A DNA stretch of 64,000 bases from Epibacterium ulvae (GTDB taxonomy: Bacteria; Pseudomonadota; Alphaproteobacteria; Rhodobacterales; Rhodobacteraceae): NCBI RefSeq assembly GCF_900102795.1, contig NZ_FMWG01000014.1:21427-85426 (forward strand), read 5' to 3'. The notes beneath the pieces are model-generated. The model was given only the letters and a program-made list of their open reading frames with translations. It was not told the DNA's origin and did no database searches. Shown in pieces: positions 48,998-58,021 of the stretch; position 1 is the stretch's first letter; the number at the start of each line of letters is the position of its first letter. A program made the translations under genes and the position numbers.

Positions 48998-49682
48998 TTT
49001 TGGCCATTAAGTCTTCAGCTTGCGTGATACCTTCGGGTGTTCCAACATCACACCAAAAGCCGGGATATTCGACGGAATAGAGTCTGTTTTCCTGTGCCAT
49101 CATGTCCCACACAACATTGAGCGAAAAGGACGTTTCAGGGATGTCTTTCAGCAGATCTGTTTTGAGGATTTGCACACCGCTATAGACCAGGTTCCCACCA
49201 CGGATCAACGCGCCCGTATTTGTGACCGAGAAATCACCAGTGCCTCTACGGCCCACGCAGCGCTTTATGGGCACACAAACCAAGAGTGCGTCCATTTGCG
49301 ATGGATCCCAGGCTTTGGCTGCGCAGCTGAGCGGGTTTTCCCCTTTCCAAATGACATCTGGATTAACGGTAAACACCGGATTGGGGCCCAGCGAAGGCAA
49401 AGCATTGCGCAGGCCCCCACCGGTATCCAGAATTTCAGAGGCTTCGTGACTGATTTCCACGCCTTTTGGTTCCAGATGTTGGTGTAGCGGGGCCGGTAGG
49501 TAATGGGTGTTGGCCACGATGATGTCGGCACCAAATTGATCGATCAGATCCAATGCGTGATCTATCAGCGGACGTCCTGCAACGGGGACCATGGGTTTTG
49601 GCATTTCAAGCGTTAAAGGACGCATGCGTGTGCCAAAGCCCGCCGCAAATAGCATTACGGACTTAGGAGTATGATCGGTCAT
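48990..49682 (-). CDS. murU: N-acetylmuramate alpha-1-phosphate uridylyltransferase (MurU-like)
   Basis: 230 residues, sugar-phosphate nucleotidyltransferase. FAAGFGTRMRPLTLEMPKPM is the nucleotide-binding signature; ILDTGGGLRNALP, VNPDVIW and FWCDVGTPE follow as in Pseudomonas MurU. Next to an AmgK-like kinase, which makes MurNAc-1-phosphate, its presumed substrate. Product UDP-MurNAc re-enters peptidoglycan synthesis. A generic mannose/glucose-1-phosphate transferase is possible but the pairing argues for MurU. Confidence 0.8.
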   Translation of the reverse strand: MTDHTPKSVMLFAAGFGTRMRPLTLEMPKPMVPVAGRPLIDHALDLIDQFGADIIVANTHYLPAPLHQHLEPKGVEISHEASEILDTGGGLRNALPSLGPNPVFTVNPDVIWKGENPLSCAAKAWDPSQMDALLVCVPIKRCVGRRGTGDFSVTNTGALIRGGNLVYSGVQILKTDLLKDIPETSFSLNVVWDMMAQENRLYSVEYPGFWCDVGTPEGITQAEDLMAKNV

Positions 49683-50674
49683 GGTTGTAGTTTTTCCAAT
49701 GTCTCGGGCGTTGGTTCAGGAAGCGCGACACGTAAAATATCAGCTATAGGATGTAAGGCAGGCTGGTCCAACCCGCGGCAGATATAGCGCCAAACTCGCG
49801 GTATGAACTGCAGGTATTTTGGCTTATTATACTGCTGTGATAACCGTGCAAAAACACCCATGATCCGGATGTTGCGTTGCACACCCAAACGCCAATACGC
49901 GGTTTCAAAGGATTGAGCCTCGATACCCGTTTGTGCAATGTAATGCGTGATCATTTGACGTTCCAATGTAGGGGATACATCGCGTCTGGCGTCCTGCAAC
50001 AGCGACACGAGATCATAGGCCGCATGCCCTACAAAAGCATCCTGAAAATCTAACAGCCCGACATTTGCCTTGCCGCTCCGCTCAGGTAGCCAGATCAGGT
50101 TTTCAGCATGAAAATCGCGCTGGGCTAACACTTTTGGTGCCACCGTGATGTGTTCCATAAGAGGTTGGAACGTTTCAGTAAATAATTGCCACAACGCTGG
50201 ATCACTCCCCCAAATTGGAGTGCGGTAGTGGGTAAATGCCAAATCACACATCTGTGTGAGGTGATGTGCATCGTAAGTGGCTAAACCGGCAGGTAAAGGC
50301 GTGTTGCGCAACGCAATCAGGACCTCTGTCGCAGCCGTATAAAGATGAAGCTCTTTTGCTTCATCGTTTTCGATCACCTCTTTAAAGCGCGTATCTCCCA
50401 GATCTTCGAGGAGCAAAAAACCGTTGTCAGGATCTTCGGCCAGAATTCTAGGCGCGCTAAAGCCATGTTTTACAAGATGCTGAGCGATTTTCACAAATGG
50501 GCGGATATCTTCGCCGTGTTTTGGTGGCGCATCCATCAAAACGGCTGTCGTTGCGCCAAGCTGTAACCGTTCGTAGCTGCGATTGGAGGCATCACCAGCA
50601 AGGTATGACGGTATAGCCTCGCGCCAGGGTGTTGTTTCCAGAAAGCTGCGTTTCAGGTGATTGCGATCTGTCAT
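49679..50674 (-). CDS. amgK: N-acetylmuramate/N-acetylglucosamine kinase (AmgK-like)
   Basis: 331 residues from ATG 50674, overlapping the tsaE stop by 4 bases. Phosphotransferase (APH) fold: nucleotide region AGDASNRSYERL, catalytic loop VLAQRDFHAENLIWLP, metal Asp in GLLDFQDAF. AmgK phosphorylates the anomeric carbon of MurNAc in cell-wall recycling; the adjacent MurU-like gene supports this over antibiotic resistance. Confidence 0.82.
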   Translation of the reverse strand: MTDRNHLKRSFLETTPWREAIPSYLAGDASNRSYERLQLGATTAVLMDAPPKHGEDIRPFVKIAQHLVKHGFSAPRILAEDPDNGFLLLEDLGDTRFKEVIENDEAKELHLYTAATEVLIALRNTPLPAGLATYDAHHLTQMCDLAFTHYRTPIWGSDPALWQLFTETFQPLMEHITVAPKVLAQRDFHAENLIWLPERSGKANVGLLDFQDAFVGHAAYDLVSLLQDARRDVSPTLERQMITHYIAQTGIEAQSFETAYWRLGVQRNIRIMGVFARLSQQYNKPKYLQFIPRVWRYICRGLDQPALHPIADILRVALPEPTPETLEKLQP

Positions 50675-51147
50675 GATGTGGCCTGCGCGATCAAGCGATC
50701 CCATTTGGGATCTTGCCAATGTAAGGAAAGCGCACGTGCATTTTCATCACTGTCCGAGAGCGAAAAGCGCATTCTTAACGCATGTCCGGGGGTGAGTTCC
50801 GCAAGTTTTTCTGGCCACTCTACCAAAGTGATTGCGTGATCAAATGCTTCAAACAGGCCTAACTCTTCGACTTCTTCCAATGAGGATAGACGATAAAGAT
50901 CGCTGTGCCAGATTTCGCTGTCTGGTCCGTCATAGATTTGCACCAGGGTGAAGGTGGGAGAGGGGACGTCTTCGGGAAGGGGGAGCAGCGATTGTATGAG
51001 AGTGCGTGCAAAGAATGTTTTACCTGCGCCAATCTGACCTTCCAGTAAAAGACAATCCCCAGGTAAAAGCGCGCCTGCAAAAAGGCGCGCCAGATCTTCT
51101 GTCTGTTCAGGCGAATTCAAAGCAAGAGATGCAGCGTGATTTGTCAT
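50671..51147 (-). CDS. tsaE: tRNA threonylcarbamoyladenosine ATPase TsaE
   Basis: 158 residues. Helper ATPase of the TsaBDE complex for t6A37 in tRNA. P-loop LLEGQIGAGKTFFARTLIQS, SPTFTLVQIY and HSDLYRL are diagnostic. Head of tsaE-amgK-murU-addB-addA-trxA, all overlapping or closely spaced. tsaD is also in this window at 61845. Confidence 0.95.
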   Translation of the reverse strand: MTNHAASLALNSPEQTEDLARLFAGALLPGDCLLLEGQIGAGKTFFARTLIQSLLPLPEDVPSPTFTLVQIYDGPDSEIWHSDLYRLSSLEEVEELGLFEAFDHAITLVEWPEKLAELTPGHALRMRFSLSDSDENARALSLHWQDPKWDRLIAQATS

Positions 51148-51194
51148 GGCGCCACAATGACTTTGTGGCGCAAAAGCTGCAAGTCACTCGGTCC

Positions 51195-52745
51195 TTAAGA
51201 TTGGCCAGCGATGGCAGTAAAGCGCTGTTGTTCCAAGGGAAGCGTCGGGGTATCGGCGGATTTAAAACGCACCATAGTTGCACCGTTTTGCAAAGCGCAA
51301 ACCTGACAGATCAAATGATCTCCACTTCGTGTTTGCACATTACACCACCAAGGATCCCGATTTTCGGTACCAAGAGTAAAGTCGCGGATCGATCCCCAGG
51401 TCGATGTTGCAACAGACTTATCTTGCCACACGCGGCAAGCATCTACGATTGACACTTTCGCAAAGCTTGAATCTGGATCCATGTTCCACATCTTGTGGTA
51501 CACTTCATTTGAGAAAGACATGGTGCCATCTTTGCTGAATACGGCGATTGCTTCGTCCATGTGATCCATGATCGATTGACCGACTTCCAGCTCAGAACGG
51601 AATTGACGTGTCAGAGTGATTTCTGCGGTGATGTCCTCGAACAAGAAGGCGATTGCCCCATCTGGGTGTGGACGACCTGAGACGGCATAAACTGATCCTG
51701 ATGGCATGGACCATGTCTCCTGATATCGACCTTCAGCAGCTGCTTCTAGCAGGTCCGCCATTTGGTGGCGCCAGCTGGAATAGTTCTTTGGTTCAGGCAT
51801 CATGCGTTGATCCCGAAGACGGTCAAAAAAGGTCAGCATATTTGGGCGCGAGCTGAGAAAGCTTGCAGGCAGCGCTGTAAGGTCAATTAATACCGGATTG
51901 AACAAAACCAGCTGTCGGTTCCGGTCAAAAATCGCGAGACCGATCGAGAGCTGTGCGAAGGTTTTCGCAAGCGTTTGTACAAAATTGCGCTGGGCAACCT
52001 CTGCATCAACCACAGCATTCACATCGACGGCATGACACAGCCAGCCCGCTTCGGTTTCTGTGGTCGATACATTATACCACAGCTTTTTTTCCATTTCTGG
52101 CAAAGGGATAGAGATACGCTCTGGACGACCACTTGCTTTGGGCTCTTCTAAGTCGGTGAACAAAGGCACCTCAAAGTCCACATCGCGACCACGGATTTTA
52201 TTGCTGAGATCATCATAGGCAATATTGGTCCAGGTTACGTCACCTTCATCTGATTGCAACCAAACAGGGTAAGGAGCCTGATGCACTGCCGCACGCAATG
52301 TTGTCAGCTCTTGATCCAGAGATTTGTTTTGTTCTTCTATTGTGCTGCGACGCAATTGAACGCGCGTGATGCCGTCAATCCATTCGCAATGCGCCTCGCG
52401 GCTGTCGGCGTTTGCGGTGCCCGAAAGGACAAGAGGGCCGACATCTTTTAAGAAGTTAGGAGACTGTGGTAGGCCGGGATAACTGCGGGCCAATTGATCG
52501 CGTAGACTGCTCCAGTTGAAATCATCAGTTCGGTCACCGATGAATTTCTTTGCTCCAGAAGACCAGCCGATCAGCGTGTTTTCATCAAAGAGAAAAACCG
52601 CGTCCGTGCGCCCATCGCCGAGTAGCAGATCATGTTCCATGGATTTTGCACCAGAGGTAGGCGAGAGCCACCAGACTGCGACCGCAGCAGTTGCGGTACA
52701 TAGTGCTGCCAGTATGATCCATTCTATTGAAACGATGTCCTGCAT
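51195..52745 (-). CDS. divL: DivL-like PAS-domain membrane protein without kinase domain
   Basis: 516 residues from ATG 52745 (GAGGCAGGATA upstream). One N-terminal membrane helix (about 4-28), a coiled region, then several PAS-like modules to the C-terminus, e.g. NFVQTLAKTFAQLSIGLAIF and MDHMDEAIAVFSKDGTMSFS. No His-containing DHp or ATPase domain follows. In Rhodobacter capsulatus a PAS protein called DivL with this truncated architecture affects CtrA phosphorylation and gene transfer agent production, and also maps near regB. A perfect CtrA box lies 50 bases upstream. Orthology is inferred. Confidence 0.72.
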   Translation of the reverse strand: MQDIVSIEWIILAALCTATAAVAVWWLSPTSGAKSMEHDLLLGDGRTDAVFLFDENTLIGWSSGAKKFIGDRTDDFNWSSLRDQLARSYPGLPQSPNFLKDVGPLVLSGTANADSREAHCEWIDGITRVQLRRSTIEEQNKSLDQELTTLRAAVHQAPYPVWLQSDEGDVTWTNIAYDDLSNKIRGRDVDFEVPLFTDLEEPKASGRPERISIPLPEMEKKLWYNVSTTETEAGWLCHAVDVNAVVDAEVAQRNFVQTLAKTFAQLSIGLAIFDRNRQLVLFNPVLIDLTALPASFLSSRPNMLTFFDRLRDQRMMPEPKNYSSWRHQMADLLEAAAEGRYQETWSMPSGSVYAVSGRPHPDGAIAFLFEDITAEITLTRQFRSELEVGQSIMDHMDEAIAVFSKDGTMSFSNEVYHKMWNMDPDSSFAKVSIVDACRVWQDKSVATSTWGSIRDFTLGTENRDPWWCNVQTRSGDHLICQVCALQNGATMVRFKSADTPTLPLEQQRFTAIAGQS

Positions 52746-52794
52746 TATCCTGCCTCGATCAGTTCGTTGTTTCATACATCGTTGTTCATAATGG

Positions 52795-52809
52795 TTAAAC
52801 GAAGTTTAA
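52795..52809. promoter_or_regulatory. CtrA-binding box upstream of divL
   Basis: TTAA-ACGAAGT-TTAA, an exact TTAA-N7-TTAA full CtrA site, centred about 57 bases before the divL ATG and after the regB stop. Confidence 0.6.
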
Positions 52810-52831
52810 TTGGTTGATGAAAAATAAATAA

Positions 52832-54229
52832 TTAGACTACGATTTTCTTGTTTTTGCCCAAAGGAAGCGCCTGATCTCCCTCAATCGCATCAATTTTATG
52901 CCGCGGCCATGAGACCTGAACGATGGCACCGCGGCGGATTGTATTGGGCAACAGTGTTTGAAATGGATCTGAGCCGTTGGCAAATTGCAGTTGCGCGCCG
53001 CTGCGTTCCAGAAGCGTTTTGGCGATAAAAAGACCAAGCCCCATACCTTCATATTCTGGCCGCTGGCGCCGGTCAGTCTCGCTGCGTCTTTTGCGCACAA
53101 ATGGATCGCCGATTCGACCAAGGAGGTGAGAAGGGTAGCCTACGCCGTCGTCACTTATTTTGACTGAAATGCTCTCATCGCTCCAGCTGGCCTCGACCCA
53201 TACGTTTCCACGGGCAAAATCTACCCCGTTCTGGATTAGATTGCGAATGCCGTGGATGATTTCAGGTTTGCGCAGAATATTGGGTTGATCACTGTATTGG
53301 CTGTAAAGTGCGGCCACTTCGATGTGGATTTTTTTGCCGCGGGTCATATGCGGTTCGGCGGCTTCGTCTAGCACCGCTGACAAGGGAGCTTGTTGCATAT
53401 GGAGATCAGATTTACCGGCCCGTCCCATATCACGCAGAATATCACGACAACGGTCAGCTTGATCCCGGATGAGTATTGCGTCTTCTTGCAATTCGGGACG
53501 TGTTTCCAGTTCTTCAGCCAGTTCCGAGCTTGCAAGTTTAATCGTTGCAAGTGGCGTGCCCAATTCATGCGCCGCTGCGGCGACAACCCCTCCGAGATCA
53601 GTCAGTTTCTGCTCACGAGATAAGGCCATTTGGGTTGCAGACAAAGCATCTGACATTGACCGGATTTCTGAGTTAATCCGATAGGAATATGCGCCGTTGA
53701 AGAGAATAGCGATGACAATCGCGATCCAATTTCCGAACATAAAGATTTCAGGGAGTACCAATTCACTGCCATCTGTCAGAACCAGTTCCAAATGAAATGG
53801 CAGTAAAAGTGTGACAAGGGCGACAGCTGATCCACCAATCGCAAGCGCAGAACGCAATCCCAGGGTCGAGGCTGAGATGGTTACAGGCCCCAGAACCAAG
53901 AGAGCAAAAGGATTGTTAAGTCCGCCTGTCAGATACAAAAGGAATGTCAGCTGCAGAAGGTCAAACATTACCATCAAAAAATTCTGATATTCCGTCAGGC
54001 GTTTGTTTGCGGGAAACATAAAGGTTGCCGCTAGATTGCTGACGATTGAGGTTCCGATTGCCAGAAAGCACAATCCCAAAGGTAACTGCAGACCATAAAG
54101 CCATTGTCCGATAAACAAAGCTGTCAGCTGGCCAAAAATCGCAACCCATCGCAAGAGCGTCAATGTGCTGAGACGGATCCAGTTGCTGCGCTCTTGGCCG
54201 TTCATTAACGGTGGGGTGCTCTCGCTCAT
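52832..54229 (-). CDS. regB: Redox sensor histidine kinase RegB (PrrB/ActS)
   Basis: 465 residues. Six membrane helices then a kinase core. The ubiquinone-binding motif GGLNNPF is at about 102-108, the phosphorylated His221 is in AAHELGTPLATIKLASSELA, and the redox-active Cys261 is in DQADRCRDILRDMG, matching R. capsulatus RegB Cys265. The ATPase has ISDDGVGYPSH and GMGLGLFIAKTLLERSGA. Controls energy and carbon metabolism genes through RegA. Divergent from senC. Confidence 0.95.
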   Translation of the reverse strand: MSESTPPLMNGQERSNWIRLSTLTLLRWVAIFGQLTALFIGQWLYGLQLPLGLCFLAIGTSIVSNLAATFMFPANKRLTEYQNFLMVMFDLLQLTFLLYLTGGLNNPFALLVLGPVTISASTLGLRSALAIGGSAVALVTLLLPFHLELVLTDGSELVLPEIFMFGNWIAIVIAILFNGAYSYRINSEIRSMSDALSATQMALSREQKLTDLGGVVAAAAHELGTPLATIKLASSELAEELETRPELQEDAILIRDQADRCRDILRDMGRAGKSDLHMQQAPLSAVLDEAAEPHMTRGKKIHIEVAALYSQYSDQPNILRKPEIIHGIRNLIQNGVDFARGNVWVEASWSDESISVKISDDGVGYPSHLLGRIGDPFVRKRRSETDRRQRPEYEGMGLGLFIAKTLLERSGAQLQFANGSDPFQTLLPNTIRRGAIVQVSWPRHKIDAIEGDQALPLGKNKKIVV

Positions 54230-54335
54230 GTGACGCTTTGCTCCAGTTGAACCTTGGGAAATACATGATAGGACATGGCAGAACCATTTTTGAAGTTTTC
54301 GAAATGGCTAATGGTCTGGCTTAAAAGGTGCTGCA

Positions 54336-54953
54336 ATGACTCGACTTTTTGCAATTTTGGCCGCAACAGCGGCGGTTGGCGCGATGGGGGCTGCTTGGTA
54401 TGTAACGCAATCGCGTGACAGGGATCAATTTGCGCAATGTCGCAGCAGTCAGATTGCAGGTGGAGCAGCTGCGATTGGTGGCCCGTTTGAGCTTGTCAAT
54501 GCTTCGGGGGAGACGGTATCCCACACCGATGTCATCACTGAGCCATCTCTAATTTACTTTGGGTATACGTTTTGCCCGGATGTCTGCCCCTTTGATCTGG
54601 CGCGCAACTCTGATGCTGTGGATGTTCTGGCCGAAAACGGACAATCGGTGACCCCGATTTTCATTTCAATTGACCCCGAGCGCGACACGCCAGAAGTCGT
54701 AGGTGATTTTGCCTTTAATCTGCATGATAAGATGATTGGTCTCACCGGATCTGCTGAACAGGTCAAAACGGCCAGCAAAGCTTATAAGACTTACTATAAA
54801 AAGCAGGAAGGTGATCCAGAGTATTATCTGGTTGACCACTCTATCTTTACCTACCTAGTAACCCCTGAACACGGGTTTCTTGAATTTTTCCGGCGTGAGG
54901 ACACGCCAGAACAAATGGCAGAAAAAGTTGGCTGTTTTCTAGAAAATGCCTGA
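54336..54953 (+). CDS. senC: SenC/PrrC, SCO1-family copper chaperone
   Basis: 205 residues, membrane-anchored at the N-terminus. Copper ligands are CxxxC in YFGYTFCPDVCP and a His in DHSIFTYL. SCO proteins help assemble the Cu centre of cytochrome oxidase; in this locus it is thought to link respiration to RegB signalling. Located between divergent regB and regA. Confidence 0.93.
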   Translation: MTRLFAILAATAAVGAMGAAWYVTQSRDRDQFAQCRSSQIAGGAAAIGGPFELVNASGETVSHTDVITEPSLIYFGYTFCPDVCPFDLARNSDAVDVLAENGQSVTPIFISIDPERDTPEVVGDFAFNLHDKMIGLTGSAEQVKTASKAYKTYYKKQEGDPEYYLVDHSIFTYLVTPEHGFLEFFRREDTPEQMAEKVGCFLENA

Positions 54954-55048
54954 TTCAGACTGAGCCAAGCGCGGCGATTTGACCTTTTGATAGACTGAAA
55001 CATATCGTTCAGAAGGCAAACGTCGCGGCCAGCGGAAAGGATGAGACT

Positions 55049-55603
55049 ATGGCAGATATTGATCCAGAGGCACTTGGGGCCGATAAAAGCCTCTTATTGG
55101 TTGACGATGACGAACCTTTTCTACGCCGTTTGGCAAAAGCCATGGAAAAACGTGGATTTGAGGTAGAAACAGCTGGCTCTGTTGCTGAAGGAACTTCAAT
55201 TGCAACCGCGCGACCTCCGGCCTACGCAGTTGTGGATCTACGATTAGATGATGGCAATGGTCTGGATGTTGTGGAAGCATTACGCGAGCGGCGACCGGAT
55301 AGTCGTATTGTTGTGCTGACAGGATATGGTGCTATTGCAACCGCTGTGGCTGCGGTGAAAATTGGCGCAACAGATTATCTGTCCAAGCCTGCAGATGCGA
55401 CAGATATTATGAACGCGCTTTTGGCAACTGGTGATGAATTACCACCGCCACCAGAAAACCCAATGAGCGCGGATCGCGTCCGATGGGAGCACATCCAGCG
55501 CATCTACGAATTGTGCGATCGCAACGTTTCAGAAACTGCTCGTAGGTTAAACATGCATAGGCGCACGCTGCAGCGTATTCTGGCAAAACGTAGTCCACGT
55601 TAG
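55049..55603 (+). CDS. regA: Redox response regulator RegA (PrrA/ActR)
   Basis: 184 residues. Receiver domain with LLLVDDDEPFLRRLAKAMEK, phospho-acceptor Asp in YAVVDLRLDDGNGLDVV and Lys in YLSKPADA; a proline hinge (PPPPENP) and a Fis-type helix-turn-helix VSETARRLNMHRRTLQRILA, almost invariant across the group. Cognate of RegB. Confidence 0.96.
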   Translation: MADIDPEALGADKSLLLVDDDEPFLRRLAKAMEKRGFEVETAGSVAEGTSIATARPPAYAVVDLRLDDGNGLDVVEALRERRPDSRIVVLTGYGAIATAVAAVKIGATDYLSKPADATDIMNALLATGDELPPPPENPMSADRVRWEHIQRIYELCDRNVSETARRLNMHRRTLQRILAKRSPR

Positions 55604-55612
55604 GAGCACACA

Positions 55613-56827
55613 ATGACTGATCGCACTTTGGGAGCACATGATAAGCCATCTCCCGAAGGCGGTTGGTCTGAAACATGTGTGACACTTAATTCTCCTTATG
55701 TTGTACCGCCGCTGATTAGCGGTTTGGTACAGCCTGCCGGAATATTGGCTGCAGATGGCAGTTATTGTGATCACGGGGCTCTGTGGCGTCGGCATCGGTC
55801 AATCACGACGCCACCTGACATCCCTTCAAACGTACCCGATCAGCTTGCGGGGCGTTGGCTGTGGGGCGGTGTGCTATGGGCTCATTTTGGCCATTTCCTT
55901 GTTGAAAGCACCTCGCGCCTTTGGGCATTGGATGACTTGTCAAAAGATATAGATGGTATCTTATTCATCCCGAAGCGTCCTAGTGAGGAAACCGAAATCC
56001 GTGGTTTTCATCGTCGGTTTGTTGATCTGATTGCACCCGGATTGCCGATACGGGTTGCCAATCAGCCGACGCGTGTTGAAGAGCTTATTGTCCCGGGGCA
56101 AGGGTATGGTTTGGGACAGATCATTTCTGGAACACAACGGTTTCGAAATTTTATTCAAAGCAGATTTGCGTGTGATATTGCGCCGGAAGGTCCGGACAAA
56201 CTTTATATTTCTCGTTCCAAATTGGGTCTGCGCAAGGGAGGGTTACTTGGGGAAGAGCAGCTTGAAACTCTTCTAGAAGAACAGGGATACACTATTTTCC
56301 ATCCGCAAGATCACAGTCTTGATGTGCAACTCGCTCGGTATAAGGCCGCAGATAAGATCGTTGCAGTGGATGGCTCTGCCCTGCATCTCTATGCGATGGT
56401 CGGACGTTCTGATCAGAAGGTGGCGATGATTTTGCGCCGTATGTCAGGAGCCAGCCAGCAATTGGTGGACAATGTTTCTGCGTTCACTGGCTGCGGTATG
56501 GTCGTCGTAAACGCTTTGCGCACGGAATGGCTACCGATTGATCAGCAAAAATCAAACCGGTTGAGCTTTGGCGAATTGGACCACAGTAAGGTTGCGATTG
56601 CACTGAGTGCGAAAGGGTTTATAGCAGCTGACAGCGAATGGCCTGCGTTGAATAGCCGCGAACGGCGCAAGTTGCTTTGGCGAAAAGGTATACGCGAAGA
56701 TGAAAATTTCGTGGAATCGCCTGAATTCCGCAAAAAAGCTATTCGAGAGATGCGACAAAAGCGCCGCGCCAGACGCGTCGCACGTTTGGCTTCGGAAGGG
56801 GATCAGAGCGCTTCGAGCAACTCTTGA
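55613..56827 (+). CDS. GT61-family glycosyltransferase (DUF563)
   Basis: 404 residues. Motifs HFGHFLVESTSRLWAL, LYISRSKLGLRKGG and AVDGSALHLYAMV are those of DUF563/GT61 enzymes of surface polysaccharide synthesis. The C-terminus is very basic (RQKRRARRVARL). No polysaccharide cluster is adjacent. It begins 9 bases after regA so may be co-transcribed; in R. capsulatus this place is taken by hvrA. Its 3' end overlaps the convergent HD gene by 25 bases. Confidence 0.85.
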   Translation: MTDRTLGAHDKPSPEGGWSETCVTLNSPYVVPPLISGLVQPAGILAADGSYCDHGALWRRHRSITTPPDIPSNVPDQLAGRWLWGGVLWAHFGHFLVESTSRLWALDDLSKDIDGILFIPKRPSEETEIRGFHRRFVDLIAPGLPIRVANQPTRVEELIVPGQGYGLGQIISGTQRFRNFIQSRFACDIAPEGPDKLYISRSKLGLRKGGLLGEEQLETLLEEQGYTIFHPQDHSLDVQLARYKAADKIVAVDGSALHLYAMVGRSDQKVAMILRRMSGASQQLVDNVSAFTGCGMVVVNALRTEWLPIDQQKSNRLSFGELDHSKVAIALSAKGFIAADSEWPALNSRERRKLLWRKGIREDENFVESPEFRKKAIREMRQKRRARRVARLASEGDQSASSNS

Positions 56828-57396
56828 TGTCTTGAAACAAAATCGTATCTCACCTCTTTAGGAGGGCGTAGGTCAATTTTCAGATCTTGTATTATTTCGG
56901 GTTTTGGGCGACCAAAAAATTTGCTGGCTTCTTGTTCTGAAAATCCGGCAATCTGCACGGCTTCCATCCACGCACTGATTTTGTCTGCGCGTTTAATCTG
57001 CGCTTTGACAGTCTTCGGTAAAATTGCGGGTAGGCCAAATCGAATATGAATAGCGGCCATTAAGCGATCGTCTAGTATGCCATAATCCGGTCCTACAGCG
57101 GCCTTTACGGGTGAAATCATATCACCAATGACGTATTCTGGAGCATCATGCAGCAATGCCGCAAGCTGCCATTTGACTGGGGCTTTAGGATTGAGGCGGG
57201 TGAATAAGGTTTCAACCAGGAGAGAGTGTTCAGCCACTGAATAGGCAAAATCGCCGCGTGTTTGACCATTCCAGCGCGCGACAAAGGCCAATCCATGGGC
57301 AATATCTTCGATTTCAATATCAACCGGTGTTGGGTCCAATAGATCCAATCGGCGACCTGAAAGCATCCTTTGCCAAGCTCTTGGTGTTGTTGGCAT
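56803..57396 (-). CDS. HD-domain phosphohydrolase (YfbR-like 5'-nucleotidase)
   Basis: 197 residues. Metal-binding residues in VAEHSLLVETLF and LLHDAPEYVIGDM give the HD pattern; overall layout matches YfbR-like deoxynucleoside monophosphatases. Convergent and overlapping with the GT61 gene. Confidence 0.82.
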   Translation of the reverse strand: MPTTPRAWQRMLSGRRLDLLDPTPVDIEIEDIAHGLAFVARWNGQTRGDFAYSVAEHSLLVETLFTRLNPKAPVKWQLAALLHDAPEYVIGDMISPVKAAVGPDYGILDDRLMAAIHIRFGLPAILPKTVKAQIKRADKISAWMEAVQIAGFSEQEASKFFGRPKPEIIQDLKIDLRPPKEVRYDFVSRHQELLEAL

Positions 57397-57592
57397 TTTT
57401 TACTTTCCTCAGTTTAAATTACAGCGCCGGGTTGTTCTTTTACGAGGCGTTTTACGGTGGTGTATCCACAAAAACTTGAGCCCGCGTGTGTTTGTAATAC
57501 GCCAGAAGGCACCCCATCTTTATTTCATGAGAGTGGTCACGCCCTCATGTGGCGCTCTCGCTTAGACGAACCTCTAGCGAAAGGAGCTTGTT

Positions 57593-57907
57593 ATGTTCAA
57601 GCGTTTATTGAGCACCTGTATTGTCTTTGGAATGGCAGCAACAGCACCCCCGGCCTGGGCGATGAATTGTGCAGATCGTTCGGTGGTGATTGAGCGATTG
57701 CAAAGCAAATTTTCTGAAACACTGACCGTAGGCGGTTTGCAGAATAATCGTCAAGCTTCATCACTGGTTGAAATCTGGTCATCTGGTGAAACGGGAACAT
57801 TTACAATTCTGGTCACACGGCCAAATGGGATCAGCTGCGTTGTTGCTGCAGGTACTGATTTCTTTGAGGCACTGCCCGACACAACGCCGATTGGCACCCC
57901 AAGTTGA
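57593..57907 (+). CDS. Small exported protein, unknown function
   Basis: 104 residues with a signal peptide (LLSTCIVFGMAATAPPAWA, likely cleaved before MNCADRS). The mature part has two Cys that could form a disulfide. I do not recognise a family. ATG follows GAAAGGAGCTTGTT. It lies 114 bases before ahcY. Confidence 0.75.
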   Translation: MFKRLLSTCIVFGMAATAPPAWAMNCADRSVVIERLQSKFSETLTVGGLQNNRQASSLVEIWSSGETGTFTILVTRPNGISCVVAAGTDFFEALPDTTPIGTPS

Positions 57908-57976
57908 TGCACAGCAACGTTATGCGTGTTTTCACGTGGAACGTGGCCATGTTCGTTGCTTATAAACCTTTGCGAT

Positions 57977-58020
57977 GTTAGCTCCTGCCCAAGAAAATCC
58001 CAAACCGGAATGGAGCTGAC
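57977..58020 (+). promoter_or_regulatory. Hairpin covering the ahcY ribosome-binding site
   Basis: GTTAGCTCC (57977-57985) can pair over nine positions (one G-U) with GGAGCTGAC (58012-58020), which contains the ahcY Shine-Dalgarno. The 26-base loop contains no known riboswitch core that I recognise. Confidence 0.45.
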
Positions 58021-58021
58021 T

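Noticed and set aside
57928..57943. parS-like GTTTTCACGTGGAACG before ahcY
   Set aside because: Left arm is out of register; poor match.
57908..58021. Known SAH or SAM/SAH riboswitch before ahcY
   Set aside because: Recalled core sequences of these RNAs are not present; only an SD-covering hairpin is supported.
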